This document shows, one piece after another, positions 20,704-30,594 of a stretch of DNA of 58,618 nucleotides. The position numbers were made by a program, and so were the translations under genes. The notes under the pieces were generated by a model. That model was not told the DNA's origin. It did not search any database and saw nothing but the letters and a program-made list of their open reading frames with translations. How positions within the stretch are numbered: position 1 is the stretch's first letter; every line of letters starts with the position of its first letter. Location: positions 1 through 58,618 of the forward strand of contig JAKSYS010000384.1 in NCBI GenBank assembly GCA_022925895.1. The letters are read 5' to 3'. This stretch comes from Fragilaria crotonensis (Eukaryota; Bacillariophyta; Fragilariophyceae; Fragilariales; Fragilariaceae).

Positions 20704-21015
20704 TTAGAGTGTGGATATCTTGCGTAGGGATGCAAATCGACTCCACAAAGCATTGAAAGAGGATTGGATCTTAAAGTAAAACCTGTATAGCGACGTGTTA
20801 CGTACCTCCCGTAGTTCATGGTCCAGTTGACTTTGCTCTGCATTCAGCTCTGTGGACGGAAACGATTCTTGAGTGCTTTGCTTTTGCTCGTCGTCGCTCA
20901 CACTTGAGCTCATCTTTTGTACTTTGAAGGTGCTTCTGTGATACAGGCTTTTTCGTGAAAGATTGCGATGGAACCTTGCTGAAGAAGCTGCCTTAGCAAC
21001 TCCACGAATGAGCAT
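20704..21015 (-). CDS. Small protein with presequence-like N-terminus, uncertain
   Basis: This 103-residue frame starts with ATG. Residues 1-33 are rich in R, S and A with no acidic residue, like a mitochondrial presequence. The remainder is polar and glutamine-rich. A GTACGT donor-like site near residue 70 makes it possible that only the first part is exon and the tail is intron. I cannot name a family. Its 3' end lies 180 bp upstream of the DnaJ gene start on the same strand, so it could also be part of that gene's leader. Confidence 0.35.
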   Translation of the reverse strand: MLIRGVAKAASSARFHRNLSRKSLYHRSTFKVQKMSSSVSDDEQKQSTQESFPSTELNAEQSQLDHELREVRNTSLYRFYFKIQSSFNALWSRFASLRKISTL

Positions 21016-22138
21016 ATCGGTTGGAGTGTTTCACAAGAAGGCAACGAACTGCTGGAGGGCGAATTCAGTATGCACGTCTCTTGATATATTATGTACGAGG
21101 GGTTTGTGTAGAGCGTAGTACCACTCTGGTGGGAGAAAAAAGTATTCTGGGACAGGGAGGCCGTGTGCCGTGTGCCGTGTATGTCCCATAATCGAGCCGA
21201 TCGAGCTTTTCTAAAGAAATCGACTCCATAAATTTTATTGCAAATTAAGTTACACATCATCTTGCAGACTGCTCCTCTGAGAATAGAAATACCATACACT
21301 GTACCAGTACTAAGTAGAACTCAGTACTCCCGTACATAAACTGGCTCCAAGGTAAAATATTACTGTAGTACTCAGTACTGGAATGAATAAAAGCACTCCG
21401 TCTACTACTTGTACCATAGGCGCGTGGAAACCACGTATGCATGTTACCTGGTACTGTACCGGAGTACAGTCTTGTTCCTGTACTCTCCACTGGGAATGGA
21501 TTCTACATTCTACATACGCTCCTGTTACTGGTACTTGTACCACTATGCGAGTGGAAAGCAGGCGTCGGTTGCGCTCTCCCTTCGTTCCACTTCGATGTTT
21601 GACTGGGCGAGCACCGAATACCCAGCTCGTTAAATTGGACAAAGAGACAAAACTTGATAACGGTCGAATCGTTGACCGTGTGAAGCAGTTCCAACCATTA
21701 CGACAATCATAACCGCCGTCAGTTTAATGCTAAATGAAACACATGAAAACGAGCATATTGTCAACCGAAAAAATCTTAACAAGGACGTTGGATAATTAGA
21801 GAATCCAATGCACCTCGTCGTCGGAAAACGTGAAATACGTAGTGGAATACCAAGAATTGTGAGTAATGAACAAAGGTCGATGATTGTGGTTGACGTGCGC
21901 CTATGTACCAGATTCAATTTTTCACAAGAGCAGGAGAAGGCAAGGCAAGAGTGAAAGAATTCAGCACATCAACTCTGTTGACTGTCGACCGTTGACCAGA
22001 GAACTTGAGCGGCGAGGGTAAAAGTTAGCAAAAAAAACACGAGCTCATGGCCTGAGCGTGTGTTCAACACAAATTTCACAAATACTCCATACTACGATAC
22101 TCCCTAGAACGATTCCTGGCATCTGAATTCGAACTACA
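21016..22138. other. Intergenic region with GTAC words
   Basis: The section 21290-21550 is especially dense in GTAC, AGTACT and GGTACC words. No gene, RNA or repeat family is supported. A short GTGCC direct repeat occurs around 21165. Confidence 0.4.
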
Positions 22139-24191
22139 ATGAGTGACACGAATGTCGACGCTGCCATCGAAGGCACGCAAACTGTTCCGAAGCAGGACGA
22201 TTCATACGTCCGAGAGGATGGAAAAACAGTTCGACGAGTACGCAAATCGTCGCTAGGCAGCATTTCCGAAGTTGGCAGCATGGAAGGCGATGTATATATT
22301 CGTGCCGATGGAAAGAAGGTGCGACGAGTTAAGCGCACTACGAAAAAAAAAGTGGATGGGATCAGCCAGTCAAACACCGATGCTACGCTGCCGCCGAAAG
22401 CTCCAGTGCTGCTGCCGGAACCAATGTTCCCGGGAGACCCTCCAGAGGAACTGCTGAAAGGAATTCAATTTGAAACGACTCCGTCGCTCTCTGTGGTCGA
22501 CCCGAAAACTACGGTTCCTCAGGAATTGAAAAGCGATTTGCCACCGCACTCAGCTGCAGCCGATACCATCAAGGTAGTTGATCCTGTTCTCATTGCTGCC
22601 ACTCTCAATAAGATCGAAGATCTCACCACGCGAGGTGAAGGAAAGAATCCGTGGACATCAGCGCCCAGTTTCGAAGAATCGGTCAAATCCGGGGAACAAA
22701 TCCAAAAAGAAAAGGCAGAGGCTTTAATCAACCCGTTTGAGATTTTTCAAGAAGTGCAACCTCAAGTGTACTTAGTTCCGATAGAGGAAGCATCGCCCCT
22801 GCCGTCTCTACAAGTGCCCGACGAACAAGAAGCTCAGGCCTCTCCTGCGTCGTCCTCTCAGGAGTCACTCGATGCGCTTCGCAAGATTACAGCGGCTGTA
22901 ACAGCAACCCAGTCTCCTCCTCCGTCCAATGCACGGGGATCCAATTATACCCAGCCACAGCTTCCAAGCTACATCGCTGCACCAATTCTCAGCAACTTGC
23001 GCGATGCATCCGACGGGCTTCTCGTAGACGATAGTATCACATCGCCCCTTTCGGTGGCCTCCCGCGGTTTCAACGCGGACAGCATGCCCATCGCTCCGTC
23101 GCGTGACGAGTTTGGGAGTGACTCCTTCGACGATGAAGATCCGCCACCCCGACGCAAATTCTCCCCTCCCAAATTTCGCCTTCCCGAAAGCATCACCTCG
23201 AAGACACGCAGTCGAGCCGATGTGGACACTTTTGATGGAGCGGGGTCGATAGGGAGCTACGATCGTACGTTGAAAATATCGAATCTCTCTTGCCTCGCCG
23301 AAACCTTGTGTACTAGCGTGCTCATTCCATTTTCTTGTTCGTTCATCAGGACTAGCTGGTGGTCTTCACCAAATCACAGACGCCGACGCCATGGTCATGA
23401 ATGCTACGCTTGCTCACAAGCGAGTCAAGGTAGTTCAGCTTCTGTTTTTCGGCTTGATCGGACTTCTAGTGGGCTTTCTAGGGTCCTTTTATATCCAATC
23501 CAGCTGCCATTTTGTCAACGCCAATGTTGTCGTGGGAGCTAATGCTGAAGTCTTTGTACTTCATTATGGAATCTGGAAGTATACTCCGATCGACAGTGCC
23601 TTTCAGGGATACACATACTGCACAGGATATGACGACGAATACACCACAGATGCCCCATTGATCCCTCGAATCGCTGGGTTTGTCAGCATGGTTACCGGAC
23701 TTTACGCTTTGTCTACCTTGTGGCTCTATCTCATCTTCGGTAGAGCGTCATATAAATTCTGGAGTTGGGCAGTTGGCATGGCATCGATCGCATGTGTATG
23801 TCAAGGCCTTACATTCCTGTTCTTTGTTGATGATGTCTGCCAGAGAAATTCCTGTTACCTCGGACCAGGAGGCTACGTGGGTATTGCTTCGACCTTCGCC
23901 TGGTTCTTGGTTGCGTTTGAAATGTACTACAACATGCCGATCTCGGCCATGATGACACACATTGATCCGGGGAGAAATGGGGCTTCTGTCATGACGAATT
24001 TGGAACCATCGGACTTTTCTCGCGGAGCGTGTGCCTACTTTCGACGTGCATCCTCTGGCAACGTAGAGCCGCTGCCGACCTTGAACGAATTTCAGCGTAA
24101 AAAAGATGGGGCCGGTTCCGTTGGAAAAGGCATGATGGAACTCAACTCGATCAAGCGCTCTGGCTCTTATAAACCACCAGCCTTTGACTGA
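22139..24191 (+). CDS. Four-TM membrane protein with basic DGK-VRRV repeats, two exons
   Basis: Exons are 22139-23264 and 23350-24191 with an 85-bp GT-AG intron (23265-23349); the joined protein has 655 residues. The long N-terminal part (about 1-380) is proline/serine-rich and disordered. It opens with two copies of a basic motif, YVREDGKTVRRVR and YIRADGKKVRRVKR, 30 residues apart. A second cysteine- and tyrosine-containing half has four hydrophobic helices: VVQLLFFGLIGLLVGFLG, a helix around MVTGLYALSTLWLYLIF, one around SWAVGMASIACVCQGL and one around VGIASTFAWFLVAFEMYY. Between the first two is a lumenal loop with HYGIWKYTP and CTGYDD; between the last two a short loop with two cysteines. 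This resembles tetraspan or claudin-like topology, common in diatom-specific families. Function unknown. Confidence 0.78.
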
Positions 24192-24359
24192 GAATCTTAC
24201 GCTTACGCTAAAGCTAGGTATTCCCCCAATCTTGCTTGATCGCCTCCCGTTTACTCGAATACTAATCTTCACAAGGGGGACGTGGCGATGAGAAAGAGCA
24301 AATCCCACAGCAAAGTTCCCAAACATAATCCTGAGCATGACTAAACAGCAAGATGGCGA

Positions 24360-25496
24360 TCATTCTGCATCGAAACACTGTCGCATTCGATCAGGACTGA
24401 TATCGTGTCCTATCACATACAAACTCTTATCTGTGCAATTCCCGTCCCGACTAAGTCGGATTGGCATCTCCGTCCATTGGAAGTCAAAACCTCGTTTTTC
24501 CAATTCCCTCTTCCATCTCCACCTATGGATTTCGTAGTAGTCTCCTGCTTTGGCCCAAAGCGGATTCAGCGACGACTCGTTCAGCCAAATGCCCAACGAG
24601 GTGTCTTCACCTTGATACTCGAACAAGACGTCCTTGTGCATGGCAACAAATTCCGCGATAGGTCGACTGACTGCGTGCCCGTATGATCCAAGTGGAAAAT
24701 TGGGATAGCGCCTTTCCTTGTAGTCGTGCTCTGCATTTTTACCTTGTCGACGCACTGGATCGCCCCACCATAGGATTTTCCCCACTACTGTGGGCACCGA
24801 TGCATTTAAATGTTGTAAAAAGCCTGGCAGAGCCTCGACACGGGCATAAAAATCGTCGTCGGTCTTGACAATCCACTGCGCTTGCAGACAATGTCGAATT
24901 ACGAAATCATAGCCAAACTTGAGCTTATTCGGTAGGCTGATGTACGATTCAGGCCTTGGCGCAACAATGATATCTCGATACCGTTCATTCTCCGAAACCA
25001 GTTGTTCGTGTTCTTGTTGGAGATAACCGACGTACCGTTCGTCGACAAAATCTTTCGCTCCGGGGCGACCTTGACACTTTAATGTGTTGGAACGCGCTTG
25101 AACCGGAATTGGACACTCTGTTCCGACCACAAAGTACACATTATCGTGCCCCTTGGCCCATGTGTCTCGAATGGCTTGGCGACGGTTAAAATGATTCCGG
25201 GCCGACAGAACAAGGACGACGACTGTCGATTGCGTCGCATTTGGTAGCGCGAGTTCAACCACAGTTGAGTTGGCTGACACATTGACTGTGGATTGCATCC
25301 AGCTTAGTGATTTGTGTCCATAGGGTAGATCGATCGACCAAAGTGTGGGAGGAGGATACAGAGAATGGGTTTGACTCATGAGAAGGGGAAAGGAACATGT
25401 GACCAGTCCACAGATAATCAAGACGAAGTGGCAAAGCTTCAGGTGCTTCCAACACAACTTCGCGTTATTCGATCGTCGCATGGGCGGCCCTTGCAT
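24360..25496 (-). CDS. GT31-type glycosyltransferase (beta-1,3-galactosyltransferase-like)
   Basis: From the ATG at 25496 the protein has 378 residues; a GTG nine codons upstream was rejected. It is a type II membrane protein: short basic cytosolic end, one TM helix (about 18-40), then a lumenal domain. The RRQAIRDTW motif (about 105-113) is the classical GT31 start block. VKTDDDFYARV holds the DxD-type metal site at about 212-215. GSYGHAVSRPIAEFV and GEDTSLGIWL correspond to the acceptor and EDV-type blocks. It should transfer galactose or GlcNAc in beta-1,3 linkage in the Golgi. It is convergent with the four-TM gene, 168 bp away. Confidence 0.88.
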   Translation of the reverse strand: MQGPPMRRSNNAKLCWKHLKLCHFVLIICGLVTCSFPLLMSQTHSLYPPPTLWSIDLPYGHKSLSWMQSTVNVSANSTVVELALPNATQSTVVVLVLSARNHFNRRQAIRDTWAKGHDNVYFVVGTECPIPVQARSNTLKCQGRPGAKDFVDERYVGYLQQEHEQLVSENERYRDIIVAPRPESYISLPNKLKFGYDFVIRHCLQAQWIVKTDDDFYARVEALPGFLQHLNASVPTVVGKILWWGDPVRRQGKNAEHDYKERRYPNFPLGSYGHAVSRPIAEFVAMHKDVLFEYQGEDTSLGIWLNESSLNPLWAKAGDYYEIHRWRWKRELEKRGFDFQWTEMPIRLSRDGNCTDKSLYVIGHDISPDRMRQCFDAE

Positions 25497-25825
25497 TCGC
25501 CACACCACAATGGTGTGCCTCACTTCTCTCCCTAACGTCTTACGGCTATCGGTTTACAATGGGTGTTGAGGGAGAGTACGAGACAAACAACATCAAGAAA
25601 GACATGGCAACCCGGAAAATCGAACAAATTTGTAACTTTTGCAGTCAGTACCTTGCAGCTTGCACCGAGTTGTACAACCTCCAAAAATGCAGTCGTGCTC
25701 CGGAGCTTCGAGTGCTCCATTTTACAAAACAAAAACAAGAATTGGCTACATACAGCGAACAAAAACAGGCGGCATCATGTCATGCCAAGATGGTACAGCT
25801 AAAAAAATGTTGCTTGCTAACAGCC
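25497..25825. other. Short intergenic region
   Basis: This lies between two minus-strand genes. Plus-strand open frames that cross it run antisense into the flavoprotein gene and show no domain. Confidence 0.35.
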
Positions 25826-27730
25826 TTAGCGTTCGCCTTCCGGCAGGATGTAGTCGCCACCACTGCCAAACTTCCAGGCCTCCATGCGCCGTCTCCATTG
25901 AAATTGAGCACGAGGATTCTTCAGACTGTCCACGACTGGCTTCAAAATTGGTGATACACCCCCGTGAAGACCGGTGTACAGAGTCATCATTGCAACATGG
26001 CCCAACCAATCAACAAGGGACGGGATCCCGACATGCATCACGATTTCGGGCATGAAGGTTGGGTCCGATAGAAAGGAGCGAGCCAGTGATCCAACCAGAC
26101 CATCAACACGAATTACGTCCTGCAGGAAGGGCATGATGGTTCGAGGTCCCATCTCATCCATAATATCAAAATTGTTGGCCAGCAAGCGATTAATGAATTT
26201 GGGATCCACTGATTGACCCATGCGTACAGACATGGCTTTTTGAAACATCCACGCCGCACTCAAGTTTGGTGTATACGCATTGATTTCCGCCAAGTCCTCC
26301 TTCGTTAACAAGGAGTGCTCTAGGGCGTCAGAAATGGCGCACGTGATGCGATCCAAATGACGCGTCAACGCTCCAAAACCACCGAAACTGAGAGGACTTT
26401 GAATACCGGAGGCATCACCAACTGCCAAAACTCGTGACCATTGAGGTTGGAGTGGAGAGTCACGGTAGGTTGGAAAGTAAGCAAAGAGCACACGATGGAT
26501 ATCCAAATCAGTTTCAGGGTTGGAAATGCTTGGTTGATATTCCGGGAGCAACTTCCAATAGTCCTCCATGAGCATCTCCAGCGACGGTCGTTTCTCGTCG
26601 GCGTCCATGTAGGTAAACATGTAGGTCGTTTTGGTACTACTTGTGCCTGGTTGGTTGCCGTTCCGACCGATGTTGACAGGGAAGGCTTCCCAAAAGTACT
26701 GCAATTTGCCATTTTCGCCTTTGTCTTGAATCTCAGTGTTGGTGTAGATAATGTCACCAATCAGATTGGAGGCAGCATCGTACCCAGAGGCACATGATCC
26801 AACAACGGCACATACTCCATCGGGTTTCATTCCGTACCGTTGTTGTCCGGAAATCGGCGATGCATTCCCCATGCAGTCTAAGACCAGGGATGCAGTAATC
26901 GGCTCATTGTCGCTGCCCAAATCAAGCGCTGATCCGACAGAATCACTAACGACGACTCCCTGCAAGCGCGTCTCTTCTCTTACCACACCTCCTAATGCTA
27001 GGAAGCGTCGCTTGACTCTCTCCAACAGAAGGGCTGGCGAGACGCCTAGATTTAAGACGTTCGGCGTAGTTGTTTCGAAACCAATACCATTCTCAAAATA
27101 ACCACCCGACAACGGCGTCACTTCTTTATTCTTAAAGCCACTCCTGCACGCAGGAAATTCAGTAGTAATAACAGCATCAATATCATCTTGAGTCAACACC
27201 CCTAGTTCCAAGAGTTCCTCCATCTCCTTGAGACTGATGTTCCATTCCTGCTCTCGTCCTTGAAGCTTTCCGGCTTCGACCACCACGACTTTGTGACCAC
27301 GAAGCGCGAGCGCCGTCCCAAAAAAGATTCCAAGTGTGCCTCCACAAATGGCAACATCAAAATCCAATTCCTTTGACGTCTGTTCTCGCAATTTGGCCCA
27401 GCATTGAGGATTTCCCGTGGCCCCATCATCCGTCACAAAGCGCGGAGGTCGGTCTCGTTGCAGTCCAATATCACTTATCTTATGGTCAAATCCTCGAAAC
27501 TGCTTGAGACGAGTCCAGTTCTCTTCGGCCTTGAGAAATGCTTCGTAGGACGCCGATCCTCCCGCACCTCCGGTCGTTTGCGTGGAGGTTCGTTCCATAA
27601 TGCGTTGTGTCAAGGATTTGGTGGAGGCCGCTGTCGTTGTCACACCGTTTCCCAAGCTCGACAGCGCATACGCGCCGGTTTCTCCGAACGCAACCAGTGG
27701 GATCAACCAAGAAGTTTTCATCATGAACAT
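25826..27730 (-). CDS. Plastid FAD-dependent oxidoreductase, lycopene-cyclase-like
   Basis: From the ATG at 27730 the protein has 634 residues; the frame is open further upstream (another ATG at 27853) but the hydrophobic leader MFMMKTSWLIPLVAF fits a signal peptide start. A GAYALSS context follows, like a relaxed plastid cleavage site. The FAD Rossmann motif is CGGTLGIFFGTALALRGHKV (about 129-148). LQGREQEWNIS, DGVCAVVGSCASG, FPTYRDSPLQP and VGDASGIQSPLSFGGFGALT are blocks I know from a plastid family in plants annotated as lycopene beta/epsilon cyclase-like (for example Arabidopsis At2g32640). These proteins are distinct from true cyclases and their reaction is not established to my knowledge. 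A role in carotenoid or prenyl-lipid metabolism is inference. Confidence 0.85.
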   Translation of the reverse strand: MFMMKTSWLIPLVAFGETGAYALSSLGNGVTTTAASTKSLTQRIMERTSTQTTGGAGGSASYEAFLKAEENWTRLKQFRGFDHKISDIGLQRDRPPRFVTDDGATGNPQCWAKLREQTSKELDFDVAICGGTLGIFFGTALALRGHKVVVVEAGKLQGREQEWNISLKEMEELLELGVLTQDDIDAVITTEFPACRSGFKNKEVTPLSGGYFENGIGFETTTPNVLNLGVSPALLLERVKRRFLALGGVVREETRLQGVVVSDSVGSALDLGSDNEPITASLVLDCMGNASPISGQQRYGMKPDGVCAVVGSCASGYDAASNLIGDIIYTNTEIQDKGENGKLQYFWEAFPVNIGRNGNQPGTSSTKTTYMFTYMDADEKRPSLEMLMEDYWKLLPEYQPSISNPETDLDIHRVLFAYFPTYRDSPLQPQWSRVLAVGDASGIQSPLSFGGFGALTRHLDRITCAISDALEHSLLTKEDLAEINAYTPNLSAAWMFQKAMSVRMGQSVDPKFINRLLANNFDIMDEMGPRTIMPFLQDVIRVDGLVGSLARSFLSDPTFMPEIVMHVGIPSLVDWLGHVAMMTLYTGLHGGVSPILKPVVDSLKNPRAQFQWRRRMEAWKFGSGGDYILPEGER

Positions 27731-28885
27731 GATCTCGACTCTCCACACAAAGCAAGGATAGGAATAACTGCTGCTTGCTTCACTCAAGTCCGAAGCAGTC
27801 AGAGTGTTGGCTATTCCACCTTTGGTATGCGTGATCCGAGATAGTGAAATCATCACCTGACTGACGCAGGATGCAGGATCCAAGCCCAGTTCCTATGAAT
27901 CCCGGTGTCGGGATCCCGCAGAAGGCTGCCCCGAGATCTTTGACATGTGACCTGGCGGCTCTCGCACGAAAATGGTTTTTTCGGCTGCTATTGTGACTGG
28001 TCGAAAGACCATTTAGCTATTTCGTTCTAATTTGAAACCGTCATTTGCCGGATATTCCAGTATATGGTTTTACGATGACCGCGTCATAAGTATCGTTGTG
28101 TTTTAAACAAATTCAGATTTTGAATTTGTTTTAAACAGTTTTAAACTGTTTAAAACAACTTTGTTTAGAACAGCAACAGTTCACAGTTGTAAGTACTACA
28201 GTACTCCAAGTAGTCAACAAGTACTCGGAGTAGACCACCAATCAATACGGTTCAAAGCCTTGAGAACAAGACAACAAGGATAACCAAGATAGAAAGGAGC
28301 CCTGAGGACTAATCAGCATGAACTTATATTTGCACTCATGCCTGACAATACTCTGCCTTGTTGCATGCAGGTATCCCACCAACTGAATGGTATGGATCCC
28401 CTAAGTGTCCACTGATAACATCCTTTTGTCTCACCATTCTTGAATCAAAATGTATTGAATTGTCTCACATGCATCACTTAACTGATGTTCTGCATTTTGA
28501 TGCTGTTTCAACCTATAAACAGTATAGTTATGTGATGAGCAATGAGACTTGTCGATGAAAAAACCGCATCATAACCGTAAAACCTTAACCCTAACCTCGA
28601 TTTCAATTAAACAAATTGTTTTTTTTGAAAAAAAAAGTTGTTTTAAACAGCTGTTTAAAACAGGGTGTTTTAAACAGCAATTAAACAAACACAACGATAG
28701 TCATAAGCCATACCCTATACCAGGGTACAGTACTCTAGCGATGTTACGTAACATACTGTACGACATACCTTGACCAGTAGGAAAAATGTTTCCGGTACGA
28801 CGGTACTAGTACAACACATCGTTAGATTCTTCATCATCCCACTCTCATCACACAATAAACATATCCCACCGCAGATGTGCATCGA
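27731..28885. other. Intergenic region carrying a MITE
   Basis: The upstream region of the flavoprotein is followed by a 609-bp inverted-repeat element (28091-28699) and then GTAC-rich DNA (28720-28815) upstream of the Nudix gene. Confidence 0.5.
28091..28699. mobile_element. MITE with 13-bp terminal inverted repeats and 8-bp target duplication
   Basis: The element starts TATCGTTGTGTTT and ends with its exact reverse complement. Both sides are flanked by the same 8 bases, GTCATAAG (28083-28090 and 28700-28707). Just inside each end lie several TTTTAAAC/GTTTAAAA words; those at 28128-28156 form a near-perfect palindrome. There is no transposase-like frame. An 8-bp duplication is typical of the hAT superfamily (also P and Merlin), but the terminal bases do not match the usual hAT ends, so the superfamily is uncertain. 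Confidence 0.88.
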
Positions 28886-29943
28886 ATGAAAATCATGACT
28901 ACATTCATAGCCTCCTTCCTCGCAGCTTCGTCGCGTCGTTCTACTATTGCTGGAAGACTCTGCTTCTCCAGCACTCATTTGGTTCCATCGACGAAAAAGG
29001 CTATCGTCATTGCAGAATTCGGCGTGAAGCCATCTCGTTGGCACTGACCGGTTGCCTGCTTGCATATTCAACACGACCCTCTGTCACGGTATTCTGCGCC
29101 TCTGGCAACGATGAACTTCAGGAATTTTCTCCCGAAATGATTGAAATGGATACTTACAACGGCGTCATCATCAAACTGGATGAGAATTACGTCGACAGCA
29201 GTCCAACTTCATTCGAGGTCCGTCTCGCAGCCTCGCTTGAACAATGGCGCAATCAAGGCAAGCGAGGCATTTGGATGCACATTCCGACTAATCTTTCCCA
29301 ATTTGTTCCGATCTGTACCCAACTGGGATTTGACTTTCACTTTGCGAAACCAGGCATGCTTGTCTTGACGACATGGCTGCCTCTCGACTCGGAATCGCGT
29401 CTTCCCCATGGACCAACGCATCAAGTCGGCGTGGGAGCGCTGGTTCTGAATCGCAAGGGTCAAATGCTCGTCGTTCAAGAGCTGACAGGGCCTGCATCGG
29501 CTTTCAAATTGTGGAAATTGCCCACAGGCCTCTTGGACCCAGGAGAGGATATTGGGGCTGCTGCCCAAAGAGAATTGTTGGAAGAAACCGGGCTCCGCGG
29601 AACGATTCAACGAATCTTGTGTTTTCGGCAGGCGCATTCAGGTGGCGATCGTGGGTCAGATTTATTCTTCATTTGCCTCATGAGATTGCAACTAGACAAT
29701 GAATGCAATGATGACGACGACCTTGTTCTGACCCCTCAAGAAAACGAAATTGCCGCAGTAAAGTGGATGGATATGGACGACTTTTGCAAGCAAGATCTTT
29801 GGCAGCGCAGTCCAATCTATATGGAATTGAATGAAGCCATGCGACGAGCAGTTCACGAGGGGACGGGACTGGAGCAACACGTTTTGGACGTGGGCTTCCG
29901 GCCGGGGACGAATACAATTTACGTTCACGGCTCAATACTTTGA
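28886..29943 (+). CDS. Nudix hydrolase, N-terminal frame disrupted by one base
   Basis: Nudix enzymes cleave nucleoside diphosphates linked to another group. The frame covering 29038-29943 has only a TTG at its left end. Counting from there, residues 35-115 match the N-terminal domain of NUDT6/plant NUDX2-8-like proteins (GIWMHIPTNLSQFVPICTQLGFDFH region) and residues 128-260 form the Nudix domain. The Nudix box lies at 164-186 (G-x5-E-x7-REL-x-EE-x-G, all key residues present). An ATG at 28886 in another frame opens a leader rich in S, R and A (FIASFLAASSRRSTIAGRL), which looks like an organelle targeting peptide and would join after a one-base correction before about 29140. Substrate is unknown; related plant enzymes act on NADH or ADP-ribose. 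Confidence 0.85.
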
Positions 29944-30114
29944 ATGAATTCAGTATGTCATGGTTACGCAGTCGGAAAGCAGACGAAAGAGAATATCCTC
30001 CATGAATCCACTAGTTGAGCATTGTCTTGTTTGGAGGCACTGGTATATTCATGTGCACTGTCTCGCGGGTTTATACAACGACGGCATCGTGTTGAATTGT
30101 CGTTTTTACTTAAA

Positions 30115-30594
30115 TCATTGTACGACTGCACTCTCAACAAGCCGATTTATTTCTAGTATCACCTCTTGTGTTGTACCTTTTCGAGCTTGCTCAATCGCTT
30201 TAATGGTGGCATCGTATCCTGAAGTTTGAAACCTTACATACTCGCCCAGAACCACAGCGGCAACAATGTCACCAACCTGAAGACTGGTCCGTGCAGCAGC
30301 ACCTGTTACGCCGGTCACAGCAACAAGCCCTCGTCTATCTATTTCAGCCAATTCAATGCCGAGTGGCGATGACGAAGAGGGCGTATCGATGACTATCTGC
30401 AACACCTGCACTGAATACTGGGGATCATTGGAGACCAGGCGTTCATCTTGTCCAAAGACAAACGTTTTGGCGATTTGATCTAACCTTTCATCTAGCTCTC
30501 GAGCACGTAACGTGAGCATGCTGTTACATCGAAAGGGAATCTCAAAGGCATTCGCAACAGTACAGAGGATGAGACAATTTAATAAAACCTTCAT
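30115..30594 (-). CDS. Plastid-targeted single-PDZ-domain protein
   Basis: The 159-residue protein starts with a signal peptide (residues 1-16, VLLNCLILCTVANA) followed by FEIP, an ASAF-like plastid cleavage context with F at +1. Residues 60-155 look like a PDZ domain: PLGIELAEIDRRGLVAVTGV carries the carboxylate-binding loop and first strands, and SLQVGDIVAAVVLGE is the typical PDZ strand. There is no protease domain, unlike Deg/HtrA or CtpA proteins. It may be a plastid adaptor protein. It is convergent with the Nudix gene, 171 bp away. The start is ATG. Confidence 0.75.
   Translation of the reverse strand: MKVLLNCLILCTVANAFEIPFRCNSMLTLRARELDERLDQIAKTFVFGQDERLVSNDPQYSVQVLQIVIDTPSSSSPLGIELAEIDRRGLVAVTGVTGAAARTSLQVGDIVAAVVLGEYVRFQTSGYDATIKAIEQARKGTTQEVILEINRLVESAVVQ

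Noticed and set aside
25559-25954. Plus-strand open frame upstream of and into the flavoprotein gene
   Set aside because: It overlaps the 3' end of a well-supported gene on the other strand and has no recognisable content.
27731-27883. Longer N-terminus of the flavoprotein from TTG at 27883 or ATG at 27853
   Set aside because: TTG is not a normal start here, and the longer form would bury the hydrophobic leader that fits a plastid signal peptide. The ATG at 27853 cannot be fully excluded.
28580-28600. Telomere-like CCTTAACCCTAACC inside the MITE
   Set aside because: It is less than three units long and does not form an array, so chance or element-specific sequence is enough.
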